Source: Phycisphaerales bacterium
GTDB taxonomy: Bacteria; Planctomycetota; Phycisphaerae; Phycisphaerales; JAGLTS01
Reading direction: 5' to 3'
DNA length: 64,000 bases
Assembly (NCBI GenBank): GCA_023135165.1
Contig: JAGLTS010000024.1
Coordinates: forward strand, 88,602 to 152,601
Under the pieces are notes generated by a model. The model ran no database searches. It saw only the letters and a list, made by a program, of their open reading frames with translations, and was not told the origin of the DNA. Positions 47,123-55,554 of the stretch are shown piece by piece. The position numbers and the translations under genes were made by a program. Within the stretch, counting starts at the first letter, position 1; the number at the start of each line of letters is the position of its first letter.

Positions 47123-48464
47123 AGCCGTCGCCGCTGAGATCCTCGGGGCAACCTGAGTCGACTTCATAGATGATGGCGCTGCCGCCCCGGCCCATCTGGT
47201 TGGCGTGCACCGACTTGGTGCCGATCGCCACATACCGGCCGTCGCGCGTCATGTCGATCGAGAAGACCGAGCCGGTCGTGTTCACCTCACCGATGAGGTT
47301 CATGTCGCGATCGAAGATCATGACTTCCGGATGGGGATCGGGGGTGCGTCCCCACGTGCCGAAGGCGATCACGGTGCCATCCTGGGAGATCTGCGCGCCG
47401 TCGACCACATCCTGGTTACTGCCGGTCGACGCGGGGATCACACGGGCGATCTCGGTGCCCGTTGTCAGGTCGATGCTGCGCAGGGTGAGCACTTCGTTGG
47501 TGTAGTTGCGGCTTCCCGCACACATGGTGGTGCCGTCCGCGGAGACGGCGATGCCGCCGCCATACCACTGGCTGCCCTCGTACTGGTAGAAGGCGGATGT
47601 CCAGCCGGACCCGGTGTCGCGGTATGCACGGCAGTTGAAGCCGCCCGCAGCAGCCACCATGCCGTTACCGGAAATGCGGTGGAATCCTCCCTGCCCGCTC
47701 ACGGAGAAGGAGAACAGTTGCGTCAGGCCGGCGGTCTCGATGACGCGGGCCGTGTCCTGGGTGGTGAGCACCGCTCGTGATCCGTCCAGGCTCAGATCAA
47801 CGCCGGTGATCGTCGTGTCGGTGATGAGCGTCGTGTTCAGTTCGGCGCCGGTGCCTCCGTCGAGCACGACGATCTGCGCGGTCCACGGCGATGCTCCGTT
47901 GTACGAGCCCACCACGACGATGCTGCCATCCGCAGCGACATCGACGTTGCGGATGCCGGCGTTGGGATACGCAGCATCAACGGTGTATGTCCACACCGGC
48001 GTGGCGCCGCCCGCCGTGGTGAAGCCGTAGACGTACAGCCCGCCGCTCGTGTCCTTCCAAAGCACGGCACAGAGCGAGACATCCTCAGCAGATGCTACAG
48101 CAACAAAGTCTTGGGGGTTGACTGGGAAGTACTCAAACACCGGCGTGCCGGCTCCGGTCGTCTGATGGGCCGCCATGCGCTCGTAGTTCAGATTCCACCC
48201 CACCCATGTTTCATCCGTGGTGTCGGCGACGACGATGCTCTCGCAGATCGAGTCGACATCATCGGACTGCCAGACAACGCCTTGACGAAGCAGGTTCGGC
48301 TGATCGGGGTCGGTGGGCAGCGAACTCACCGTCGTTTCAGTGTAAGCGCCGTCAACATCGATCTGCTGGATCTGTTGACTGGCCAGTGTATCTGCTGCGT
48401 GTGCCTGCCCGATCGCAGCCAACAGGCCGGCGACGGCAACGGTTGTGAAAACGCTCGTTCGCAT
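46986..48464 (-). CDS. exported beta-propeller-like protein with dockerin-like tail
   Basis: This 492-residue protein opens with a signal peptide (FTTVAVAGLLAAIGQAHAA). The body is rich in short beta strands with aromatic and Ser/Thr residues, for example VVVGSYNGASPWTAQIVVLDGGTGAELNTTL and AGSRNYTNEVLTLRSIDLTTGTEIAR. These suggest a WD40/YVTN-like propeller rather than FG-GAP. The C terminus is CPEDLSGDGFVGQEDLGILLASYELDDGG then GDIDGDGDTDQSDLGMLLALYGQPCP. GGGAAGAG lies just upstream of ATG 48464. The 288-base spacer above it (48465-48752) shows no gene. Confidence 0.85.
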   Translation of the reverse strand: MRTSVFTTVAVAGLLAAIGQAHAADTLASQQIQQIDVDGAYTETTVSSLPTDPDQPNLLRQGVVWQSDDVDSICESIVVADTTDETWVGWNLNYERMAAHQTTGAGTPVFEYFPVNPQDFVAVASAEDVSLCAVLWKDTSGGLYVYGFTTAGGATPVWTYTVDAAYPNAGIRNVDVAADGSIVVVGSYNGASPWTAQIVVLDGGTGAELNTTLITDTTITGVDLSLDGSRAVLTTQDTARVIETAGLTQLFSFSVSGQGGFHRISGNGMVAAAGGFNCRAYRDTGSGWTSAFYQYEGSQWYGGGIAVSADGTTMCAGSRNYTNEVLTLRSIDLTTGTEIARVIPASTGSNQDVVDGAQISQDGTVIAFGTWGRTPDPHPEVMIFDRDMNLIGEVNTTGSVFSIDMTRDGRYVAIGTKSVHANQMGRGGSAIIYEVDSGCPEDLSGDGFVGQEDLGILLASYELDDGGDIDGDGDTDQSDLGMLLALYGQPCP

Positions 48465-48752
48465 GTGTCTCTTCCCTTTGTTTGTGGCTGCAGCAAGGCA
48501 GCCAGCCCAAGTGTGTTCGTGTTCCGTGAACAGCGCATGCACCGCACCTTCACGGTACAACGCCCACGGCAAGGAAGCCCGCTTCCTAAACATACACCGG
48601 CGCGGGGCCAGCGCCGCATGTTTTTGGCAGACATGTCGCCAAGATGACGCGGCGCGAAATCCATGTCATGTATGCTGTTCGTCCGATAACCACAAGTGAC
48701 GGAGAGGTTGGAAAGGCCGAGTCGGACCAAGAGGGATGACTGCAGGTCGTGC

Positions 48753-49505
48753 TCATGACGCGGGCTTCTTAGCCCGGATGATCAGCCGCTTGGCCTGATC
48801 GTCATAGGGTGCGCCTTCGAGGTCGCCGAAGCAGGTCACATCTTCGAAGCCGACCGATTCGAGCAACGCCCGCAACTCGACGGCTGAGTAGATCCGGTGC
48901 TCGATCGTGTGCTGGAATCGCCCCTCGTTCATGAAGGCGGTCCACGTGGATCGCACCCAACTCCAATCCTCGAGCACCTCGGTTTCCTGCAGGAAGATCG
49001 TGCCATCCTCCTCACGGTCGAACCGGCGAGGCTCGAAGATCCGCGCGAGCACTTCCTTGCTCATCATCTCCATGAGCAGCCTCCCGCCGGGACGGAGCGA
49101 CGCGAAAAAGTTTCCCGCCACACGACGATCATCGTCAGCGTCACGGAAGTAGCCGAACGATGTGAACATGTTGATGACGGCATCGCACAACCGCTCAGCA
49201 CGGAAACCGCGCATGTCTGCCTGATGAAACTCGATGTCGAGACCCGCATCGGCTGCAGTGGCGCGCGCCCGCTCGACGTACAACTCTGTGAGATCGACGC
49301 CCATCACCGTCATCCCGCGCCGGGCGAGTTCCATGCTGTGTCGTCCAGGCCCGCAAGGCATGTCAAGCACACGCGACCCGGGCCGAAGCGCGCACAACTC
49401 GACAATGCGATCGACCTCGCCCGGCGTGCTCTCCATGCGCGTCGGTCCGAACATGAAGCGTGCGGTATCGCGCCAGAACTGCTCGTTTGTGAACCAGTCA
49501 GCCAT
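48753..49505 (-). CDS. class I SAM-dependent methyltransferase
   Basis: This 250-residue enzyme has motif I VLDMPCGPGRHSMELARRG, the acidic loop VDLTELYVERARA, motif with FHQADMRGF, and LRPGGRLLMEMMSKEVLARIF. It resembles small-molecule methyltransferases. The last part (YSAVELRALLESVGFEDVTCFG) is the usual C-terminal helix and strand of this class. The start at 49505 has GAGG eight bases upstream. It is unrelated to the methyltransferase at 43619. The substrate is unknown. Confidence 0.87.
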   Translation of the reverse strand: MADWFTNEQFWRDTARFMFGPTRMESTPGEVDRIVELCALRPGSRVLDMPCGPGRHSMELARRGMTVMGVDLTELYVERARATAADAGLDIEFHQADMRGFRAERLCDAVINMFTSFGYFRDADDDRRVAGNFFASLRPGGRLLMEMMSKEVLARIFEPRRFDREEDGTIFLQETEVLEDWSWVRSTWTAFMNEGRFQHTIEHRIYSAVELRALLESVGFEDVTCFGDLEGAPYDDQAKRLIIRAKKPAS

Positions 49506-49550
49506 CGTGATCGCCTCGCAGCACTTTACCCTTGGTGCACACACCGGGAG

Positions 49551-50387
49551 CTAGATGCGTGTCTTCGGGGCGTTCACGGTGATGGTGGGTGTCGTGGGTC
49601 CGCCGGAGGCGGATTTCGCTTCGCTCAAGGTCGTGGGGGTTCGGTCGTCGAACTCATCGCCGCGGAAGAGTGAGCCGAGGTACACGTTGCGCACATCCTG
49701 ATTGTTGATCAGCTCCTTGGGCGTACCCTCCGCGAAGATCCTGCCCTGATCGATGATGTACGCCCGGTCGCAGACGCGCAGCGTCTGGTGGACGTTGTGA
49801 TCGGTGATGAGGATGGCGATGTTCTGATTGTCGCGCAACGCCCGGATCTCATCATGGAGGTTCTCGACGGTGCGCGGATCGACGCCTGAGAACGGCTCGT
49901 CGAGGAGGATGAGCTTCGGGTCGGTGACGAGCGCGCGTGCGATTTCGAGTTTTCGCCGTTCACCGCCGGAGAGCGTGCGGGCAGGCTGCTTGCGCGTCTT
50001 GACCAGGTCGAACTGTTCGAGGAGTTCTTCCAGGCGCCGTCGCCGGTCGGCCCGCGACATCGGCTGGGTCTGGAGAATCGTGAGCAGGTTCTGCTCGACG
50101 GTCAGCCGTTGGAAGATGCTCGGCTCCTGGCTGAGATAGCCCATCCCCAGGCGTGCCCGCTGATACATGGCGAGCTTGCTGACGTCTCTGCCGTGGAACA
50201 TGACCCCGCCGGACTTGGAATCCGGATCGATCATGCCGATCGTGATGCGGAAGCTGGTGGTCTTGCCCGCCCCGTTCCGCCCGAGCAGGCCGACGATCTC
50301 GCCCCCATCGACTGTGAAGGAGACGTCATCGACGACGCATCGGCCGGCGTAGGTCTTCCGCAGCTTGGAGACGGTGAGCAGAGGCAT
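49551..50387 (-). CDS. lptB: LPS export ABC transporter ATPase LptB
   Basis: This ATPase powers lipopolysaccharide extraction from the inner membrane with LptF/G/C. The 278-residue product has Walker A GRNGAGKTT, the Q-loop GYLSQEPSIF, the signature LSGGERRK, Walker B LILLDEPFSGVDP and the switch His in ITDHN. The core ends near residue 240. The last 35 residues (from RTPTTLSEAKS) are encoded by a dispersed G-rich repeat (49591-49642), so the C terminus is a repeat-derived extension. LptF/G and LptA/C are not in the window. It lies 46 bases upstream of the methyltransferase on the same strand. Confidence 0.93.
   Translation of the reverse strand: MPLLTVSKLRKTYAGRCVVDDVSFTVDGGEIVGLLGRNGAGKTTSFRITIGMIDPDSKSGGVMFHGRDVSKLAMYQRARLGMGYLSQEPSIFQRLTVEQNLLTILQTQPMSRADRRRRLEELLEQFDLVKTRKQPARTLSGGERRKLEIARALVTDPKLILLDEPFSGVDPRTVENLHDEIRALRDNQNIAILITDHNVHQTLRVCDRAYIIDQGRIFAEGTPKELINNQDVRNVYLGSLFRGDEFDDRTPTTLSEAKSASGGPTTPTITVNAPKTRI
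49591..49642. repeat. dispersed G-rich repeat, copy A (within lptB)
   Basis: On the plus strand it contains GTCGTGGG, then TCCGCC and GGCGGA around GGA, then TTCGCTCAAGGTCGTGGG and GGTTCGG. It lies inside the 3' end of lptB, read antisense, and adds Thr/Ser/Pro-rich residues. Related copies lie at 52150, 52608, 59347 and 61270, and the 63780 array shares its G-rich half. Confidence 0.82.
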
Positions 50388-50490
50388 GGGACGATTGTAA
50401 CGAGCCTCACCGGATTTGGATGCACCCGCCGGTGCCGATCTTCCAAACAGAAGGCTGACAAATGGGGTGTCGGCGGGTATTGTGGGTGGC

Positions 50491-51066
50491 ATGGCGCAGC
50501 GGCGGTTTCACTACGATCGGGCCTTTGAGGCGTATCTGCGGTCGCGACGTGTGCCCTACGTCGCGGTGGATGAAGCGAAAAAAGCGCTCCTGCCCGACGG
50601 CAGAACGCGGACGAACCTCAAATCCTTCGACTTCGTGATCTACGGCCAGGGGCGAAACCTCATCGTCGATGTCAAGGGACGCAAGTGCGCTTCCCGCCAG
50701 ATGCGCAGCGGAACCGGCAGGCTCGACAACTGGGTGACGCGCGATGATGTCGAGAGCCTCGCCGAGTGGGAACGGCTCTTCGGCGACGGGTTCGCCGCCT
50801 TGTTCGTCTTCCTCTACTGGTGCGTCGATCAGCCTCCGGATGGGCTTTTCCAAGAGGTCTTCCAGGATCAGGGACGGTGGTACGCCGTTCGAGCGGTGGG
50901 ACTGCCCGAGTACACAGCCCACATGCGAACCCGCAGCGAGCGCTGGAAAACCGTCCACGTCCCATCGAAGGTATTCGAAACGATCAGCCACCCGTTCTGC
51001 CCGTCCGCGGCAGGGGGATGCATCGGAGAAGCGCAATGTGATCCGTCGGCATTGCAGCCGCTGTGA
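50491..51066 (+). CDS. HYExAFE-type PD-(D/E)XK nuclease-like protein
   Basis: This 191-residue protein begins RRFHYDRAFEAYLRSRRVPY, matching the HYExAFE family seen in planctomycetes. An endonuclease-like core follows: SFDFVIYGQGRNLIVDVKGRK gives the Asp...Asp-X-Lys arrangement of the PD-(D/E)XK fold. The C-terminal portion has LFVFLYWCVDQPP and a Cys-containing tail. The start at ATG 50491 is preferred, although the site upstream is weak. It is divergent from lptB. No methylase is near, so this is unlikely to be a restriction system. Biochemical function is unknown to me. Confidence 0.78.
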   Translation: MAQRRFHYDRAFEAYLRSRRVPYVAVDEAKKALLPDGRTRTNLKSFDFVIYGQGRNLIVDVKGRKCASRQMRSGTGRLDNWVTRDDVESLAEWERLFGDGFAALFVFLYWCVDQPPDGLFQEVFQDQGRWYAVRAVGLPEYTAHMRTRSERWKTVHVPSKVFETISHPFCPSAAGGCIGEAQCDPSALQPL

Positions 51067-51085
51067 TCGACGGTATCCTGCACAC

Positions 51086-51301
51086 ATGCGAGTACTGCAT
51101 CCGCGAACTTGGCTGGCGTCCCTGGGCGCCCTCGTGATGACCGCGACGGCCCACGCACAGGAATACCACAATTTCCAAGCACCGTCGCCCAACGCCTCGG
51201 TCACGCCGAAGGTCTGGATCACCTACGCGATCCTCCTCGTGCTGGCCGGTGCGGTCATTGGGATCAGTCTGACGCCGTCCAAACGCGGCCACCAGGATTG
51301 A
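51086..51301 (+). CDS. small exported membrane protein
   Basis: This 71-residue protein has a signal-like segment (TWLASLGALVMTATAHAQ) followed by a short linker and one helix (WITYAILLVLAGAVIGISL). The ATG at 51086 lies 20 bases after the preceding stop. It is followed by two further small exported genes on the same strand, so the three may be one unit. There is no family match by eye. Confidence 0.62.
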   Translation: MRVLHPRTWLASLGALVMTATAHAQEYHNFQAPSPNASVTPKVWITYAILLVLAGAVIGISLTPSKRGHQD

Positions 51302-51359
51302 TTCACCGGCGCGGTCGGCAACACCGTGTCGTTCCGCGCGCCACAAGCTCTGGAGTCAC

Positions 51360-51650
51360 ATGATGAAACGGACTCGAATCAGCGGTCTGGTTGTTCTGAA
51401 CGTCGCGCTGCTCGTGGTGCTGGCGTTCGTCTCTCTCTCGCCGCCCGCACAGGCGCAGGGCGCTCGCCGGCCGGGAGATTACCTCATCGTCGGAGGCGCC
51501 ATGAAGGGCGAAACCTCCAACGCGATCTACGTCCTGGACACCGCGAACCTTGAGGTCATCGGCCTGGTCTTTGACCGAAGCGGAAACCGCATACCCAAGG
51601 CGATCTGGCACGATGTGAAACAGGATCTGGAACGCGGCGCGTCACGCTGA
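51360..51650 (+). CDS. small exported hypothetical protein
   Basis: This protein has 96 residues, with a signal peptide ISGLVVLNVALLVVLAFVSLSPPAQAQ and a mature part of about 65 residues: GDYLIVGGAMKGETSNAIYVLDTANLEVIGLVFDRSGNRI and a helical C terminus. GGAG precedes the ATG. The segment IYVLDTANLEVIGL resembles in pattern QLYVYNVTMRDGFELVGRI of the next protein, which suggests two related small folds. Function unknown. Confidence 0.65.
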   Translation: MMKRTRISGLVVLNVALLVVLAFVSLSPPAQAQGARRPGDYLIVGGAMKGETSNAIYVLDTANLEVIGLVFDRSGNRIPKAIWHDVKQDLERGASR

Positions 51651-51710
51651 CCGCTCGCACGATCTGTTCACATCACCAACACCACAACGATCTCCTACGG
51701 ACACACGACG

Positions 51711-52079
51711 ATGCAAACCCCCACGACACCCAAGACCCCTTCGACGACCGAGGCAGGCAGTTCAGTTCACCGCCGAGCGCCGATCGACACACCCACAGCC
51801 ATCCTCTGGGCCTGTGCTTTTCTGCTCACAGCCCTGATTGTCACCCGATTCGGCGCCATTTCCCCAAACTCGGTGTACGCCGAGATGACTGCTGACGCCG
51901 CTGCGGGCCTGAGCCTGCTCACGACCAGCGATGGCAGCAGCGACGAATTCGTCGCCATCCTCGACAGCCCCACCCAGCAGCTCTACGTGTACAACGTCAC
52001 GATGCGCGACGGGTTCGAGCTCGTCGGCCGCATCGAGCTGGCTGAAGCGTTCGAGACCGGCAGAAAAGCGGGCCAGTAG
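51711..52079 (+). CDS. small membrane-anchored hypothetical protein
   Basis: This protein has 122 residues, with a Thr/Pro-rich N terminus, one membrane helix (AILWACAFLLTALIVTRFG) and an exported beta-rich domain with LSLLTTSDGSSDEFVAILDSPTQQLYVYNVTMRDGFELVGRIEL. It has the same strand and spacing as the previous two small genes. Function unknown. Confidence 0.62.
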   Translation: MQTPTTPKTPSTTEAGSSVHRRAPIDTPTAILWACAFLLTALIVTRFGAISPNSVYAEMTADAAAGLSLLTTSDGSSDEFVAILDSPTQQLYVYNVTMRDGFELVGRIELAEAFETGRKAGQ

Positions 52080-52384
52080 CCGCCGCAGATCTGTGATGCA
52101 CAATCCACCTGGACTGTCGCGCGAGCCCGGCTCGACACGACCCGGCCGATGTGGGGGTCGTGGGAGTCGTGGGGGTTCGGCGAATCCGACCTTGCACAGG
52201 GTGCAGTCCTCGCCTACGGTAGCGGTGCTCGTCGTCGTCATCGCACTGCGTGACGACGCGACTCTTCGCATCCGGAGCCGGTCGCAGCCAGGCGGCGAAC
52301 CGGTCATAAAAACCTGAGCCTGGCGACAACGCGGAGGTACGCGCACCGATCGGGTGTGTCTCTGCGCATGCGAAGAGGATCGAG
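52080..52384. other. intergenic region with a G-rich repeat
   Basis: It holds a partial G-rich repeat at 52150-52182 (GGGGGTCGTGGGAGTCGTGG) and otherwise no gene that I can support. I looked for riboswitch and RNA signatures around 52300-52384 and found none I could name. Confidence 0.6.
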
Positions 52385-53848
52385 ATGTCCATCATCCCGC
52401 TGCCGCAGTTTGAAACGGATGTGTCCCGGTATCGAGAGCAGCTCGCCGAGAGCGCCGGTCGGCTGAGCACGATCACGGTGCGCTACGGCAAGATGCGCAT
52501 CGTCGCGGAACTGCCGTACCGGGGCGATACCCTTCCCGTGTATGGCTGCAAGCTCGTGTTGCGGACGCGGCGCGGCACGGAGATGGGGACGATGCTCACC
52601 GCGGTATGTGATGGGGGCGATGGGGGTGATGGGTCCGCTGAAGGTCCGCCACGGACGGACTTCGCTCAAGGTGATGAGGGTGACGGACTGATGTGCGGAG
52701 GTGTGCCGTGCAGGTCGGCTGTGCGTGCGTACGTCGAGAACTCGGGAGGCAAGGACTACCCGTTCACCGAGCGAGGCGATGTGCTCCGCATGGCGACGGC
52801 TGAGGATCTGCAGCGTCAGACGGAGATCGAATCTCGCGCGCCGGCGCTCATCAAGGATGCCAGGGAGCGAGTACGGCAGCACAAGCTGTCCATGAAGATC
52901 GTCGACGTCGAGCCGATCCTCGGCGGAGAATTGCTCACGTTCTATTTCCTGGCGGAGGATCGCGTGGACTTCCGCAGCCTAGTGGGTGAGCTTGCGTCGG
53001 CGCACCACGCGCGCATCGAGCTACGCCAGGTCGGGGCGCGTGACGAGGCGAGGCTTGTCGCGGATTACGAAAAGTGCGGCCAGGAGTGTTGCTGTCGTCA
53101 GTTTCTCAAGGTGCTCAGGCCGGTGAGCATGCGGGCGGCGAAGATGCAGAAGGCCACGCTCGACCCCGTGAAGATCTCCGGTCGGTGCGGCCGACTCATG
53201 TGCTGCCTGCGCTACGAACAGCAGACCTACGATGCGCTCCGTAAACTGCTGCCGCACAGGAAGACGCGTGTCGGTACGCCCGATGGGCCTGGCATCGTGC
53301 TCAGCACGCAGGTTCTCACGCAACTCGTGCAGGTCGAGCTGGAGGCGAACAAGCAGCGCATCGCGGTGTCAGTTGCGGATCTGTGCGATCCGGATGCATG
53401 CCCGGTTCCAGCCCCGCTCGTCATGCCCGAGCCGATGGCAGGCGGACCGGGCGAATCACCGCGCCGAAAACGACGCCGCAAGCGAGGCGGCAAACGCTCA
53501 CGCCCAGCAGGTGATCAGCCGACCGAGCGCGACCGCACCGGCGCTGCGCCAACCCCTGCGGACGAATCAGGCGCACCGGATCAGGCGGTAACCGGCGCAG
53601 CGGAATCCGCGGGCACCACCAAGCGCCGACGACGGCGACGAAAACGAAGCACATCAAACCGGTCCGGTATCGCACCATCGGCGGATCGGACGGAGAGCGC
53701 GCCCGTGCAGGACGGCTTACCGGGTCGGACCGGCGACAAAAAACGCCGACGACGTCGCAAGAACCGTGGCGACCGACCACAGCACCCTGCGGGAGGACAT
53801 GGCGCGGCGCCGGGCGGTTCCGGCTCAGACGCCCCGTCCGGGGACTGA
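52385..53848 (+). CDS. PSP1-domain (YaaT/RicT-like) protein with repeat insertion and basic tail
   Basis: This 487-residue protein has a PSP1/RicT core of about 330 residues. The core starts at VRYGKMRIVAELPYRGDTLPVYGCKLVLRTRRGTEMGTM and continues through DVEPILGGELLTFYFLAEDRVDFRSLVGELASAHHARIELRQVG. It carries the Cys cluster CGQECCCRQFLK and the motif KISGRCGRLMCCLRYE, as in RicT. The region at 52608-52690 (residues about 75-102) is a repeat insertion rich in Gly/Asp/Glu. The C-terminal 140 residues are very rich in Arg, Lys and Pro and may bind RNA or DNA. In Bacillus RicT works with RicA and RicF in RNA processing and competence; that role is not shown here. Confidence 0.85.
   Translation: MSIIPLPQFETDVSRYREQLAESAGRLSTITVRYGKMRIVAELPYRGDTLPVYGCKLVLRTRRGTEMGTMLTAVCDGGDGGDGSAEGPPRTDFAQGDEGDGLMCGGVPCRSAVRAYVENSGGKDYPFTERGDVLRMATAEDLQRQTEIESRAPALIKDARERVRQHKLSMKIVDVEPILGGELLTFYFLAEDRVDFRSLVGELASAHHARIELRQVGARDEARLVADYEKCGQECCCRQFLKVLRPVSMRAAKMQKATLDPVKISGRCGRLMCCLRYEQQTYDALRKLLPHRKTRVGTPDGPGIVLSTQVLTQLVQVELEANKQRIAVSVADLCDPDACPVPAPLVMPEPMAGGPGESPRRKRRRKRGGKRSRPAGDQPTERDRTGAAPTPADESGAPDQAVTGAAESAGTTKRRRRRRKRSTSNRSGIAPSADRTESAPVQDGLPGRTGDKKRRRRRKNRGDRPQHPAGGHGAAPGGSGSDAPSGD
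52608..52690. repeat. dispersed G-rich repeat, copy B (within PSP1 gene)
   Basis: It contains GATGGGGGTGATGGGTCC, a GGTCCGCC...GGACGGAC core, then TTCGCTCAAGGTGATGAGGG. It lies in frame inside the PSP1 gene and makes a Gly/Asp-rich insert between two core strands. Confidence 0.75.
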
Positions 53849-53908
53849 CGATGACCTGATGCTCGGTCGATACGCAGGCAACTGACGCCAAGCCTCAGGG
53901 CAGTCAGT

Positions 53909-55537
53909 ATGGTGACACCCATGACGACGACGAAAACGACGCGCCCAGCCCAGACACAACCCCCCGAAGCCGAGAGTATCAAGGAGACACTCCAGTCCAT
54001 CCTGATCGCCTTCGTGCTCGCCTTCGTCTTCCGATCTTTTGTCGTGGAAGCGTTCGTGATCCCGACCGGCTCGATGGCTCCGACGCTGCTCGGCCAGCAC
54101 ATCCGCTTCCAAAGCCCGGCGAGCGGGTTCAATTTCACCGTCAATCCAAAGGACTACGGCCCCGGCGAAGTGCCCAAGTCGCGGCAGTCGATCACGTCGC
54201 AGAACCCCGTGTTGGACCCGATGTCCGGCGCGGGGCTCGTCGCCCGACATGTGCCGACACGTTCCGGCGATCGAATCCTCGTTCTGAAATATATCTACTC
54301 GCTTTTCGAACCGGAGCGATTCGACGTTGTCGTCTTCAAGAACCCGACCGACCCGCCGCAGAACTTCATCAAGAGGCTCATCGGCCTGCCCAACGAGGAT
54401 ATCTGGCTGGTCGACGGCGATGTCTTCGTGCGCAAGCCCGACCATGCCGACCCGGACCAGCGCGGCTGGCATGTGCAACGCAAGCCCATCCACATTCAGC
54501 GCGACGTCTGGCAGCCCGTTTACTACAGCCAACACCATCCCATCGACTCGGCATTCGTCGCCGCCGCCGAGTTCGAGCCTCGCTGGAAGGCGCACAGCGG
54601 AGACTGGGAGATCGAAGGGCGAACCACATTCGCCTGCGCATCGAGCGATGCGGCAACCATCACGTTCGATCCGGCCGACGAAATCACGGACTACACAGCC
54701 TTCGATCAGACATCCCCGGCATATGAAAATCCCAGGCGTAAGGCACTCCTCAACGTGTCGGATGTGCGAATCGCTGCGGGGATTCGACCGGAACAAGATG
54801 GACTCAAGACGACCATTTCGCTTGCAGCACGCGCTCACGTCTTCGAGGCGGTCATCGCTGACGACACCGCCACGCTGCGAATGCGACCGGAGGATTCGAC
54901 GGAGTGGCACGTGCTGGATACCGCGAATGTCCGTTTCGGTCGTCCGGGACGCGTGACCAACGTCGAGTTCTGGCACGTCGATCAGAGCGTCTCGTTGTGG
55001 ATCGGAGGCGAGCGAGTCGCATACGGCGAGTACGACTGGAGCCCCGAGCAACGCTTCGCAAACTCAACCAACATGACGTTCGAGGACATCGTGGATCATG
55101 AGCGCACGCTCCGAGTGCCCAACGCGATGCTTCGGCACGAGGCCCGGCCGATCCCTTGCGCCATCTCATGGTCGTTCGCAGGCTCGCCGGTCGTGCTGTC
55201 GAGGGTCGATGTGGATCGGGACCTTCACTACCGCCCGACCAGCTACAACAGCGGCACGGGAAAACCGGCGCTCGCGACGCACCCGAAGTCCATCGCCCAC
55301 CTCGGCTCGGATCAGTTCTTCGTCCTCGGCGACAACAGCGCGCTGAGCAGCGACGCTCGCGTGTGGAGTCCTCCCGATCCATGGGTGGCCCACCGCATCG
55401 ACCCCGGGCAGGGCGTCGTACATCGCAAACTCATGCTCGGAAAAGCCTTCTTCGTGTACTGGCCATCAATGCAGCCCCTGCGCGCCGGTGGGCGGCTCTT
55501 CATCCCGGACTTCGGGCGCATGCGGTTTATCCGATAG
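53909..55537 (+). CDS. lepB: signal peptidase I with large insertion
   Basis: This membrane-bound peptidase removes signal peptides at the periplasmic face. The 542-residue protein has one N-terminal helix (ILIAFVLAFVFRSFVV), catalytic Ser55 in IPTGSMAPT and the general-base Lys155 in FIKRLIGLPNE. The C-terminal box is GDNSALSSDARVW. The normal family length is 200-350; here about 250 residues between the Lys box and the C-terminal box form an inserted beta-rich domain. That insert includes VRFGRPGRVTNVEFWHVDQSVSLWIGGERVAYGEYDW, which resembles concanavalin-like sandwich segments. The start may be ATG 53909 or 53921. tsaB follows 17 bases downstream. Confidence 0.92.
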   Translation: MVTPMTTTKTTRPAQTQPPEAESIKETLQSILIAFVLAFVFRSFVVEAFVIPTGSMAPTLLGQHIRFQSPASGFNFTVNPKDYGPGEVPKSRQSITSQNPVLDPMSGAGLVARHVPTRSGDRILVLKYIYSLFEPERFDVVVFKNPTDPPQNFIKRLIGLPNEDIWLVDGDVFVRKPDHADPDQRGWHVQRKPIHIQRDVWQPVYYSQHHPIDSAFVAAAEFEPRWKAHSGDWEIEGRTTFACASSDAATITFDPADEITDYTAFDQTSPAYENPRRKALLNVSDVRIAAGIRPEQDGLKTTISLAARAHVFEAVIADDTATLRMRPEDSTEWHVLDTANVRFGRPGRVTNVEFWHVDQSVSLWIGGERVAYGEYDWSPEQRFANSTNMTFEDIVDHERTLRVPNAMLRHEARPIPCAISWSFAGSPVVLSRVDVDRDLHYRPTSYNSGTGKPALATHPKSIAHLGSDQFFVLGDNSALSSDARVWSPPDPWVAHRIDPGQGVVHRKLMLGKAFFVYWPSMQPLRAGGRLFIPDFGRMRFIR

Positions 55538-55554
55538 ATCACAGCGCAAGACCC

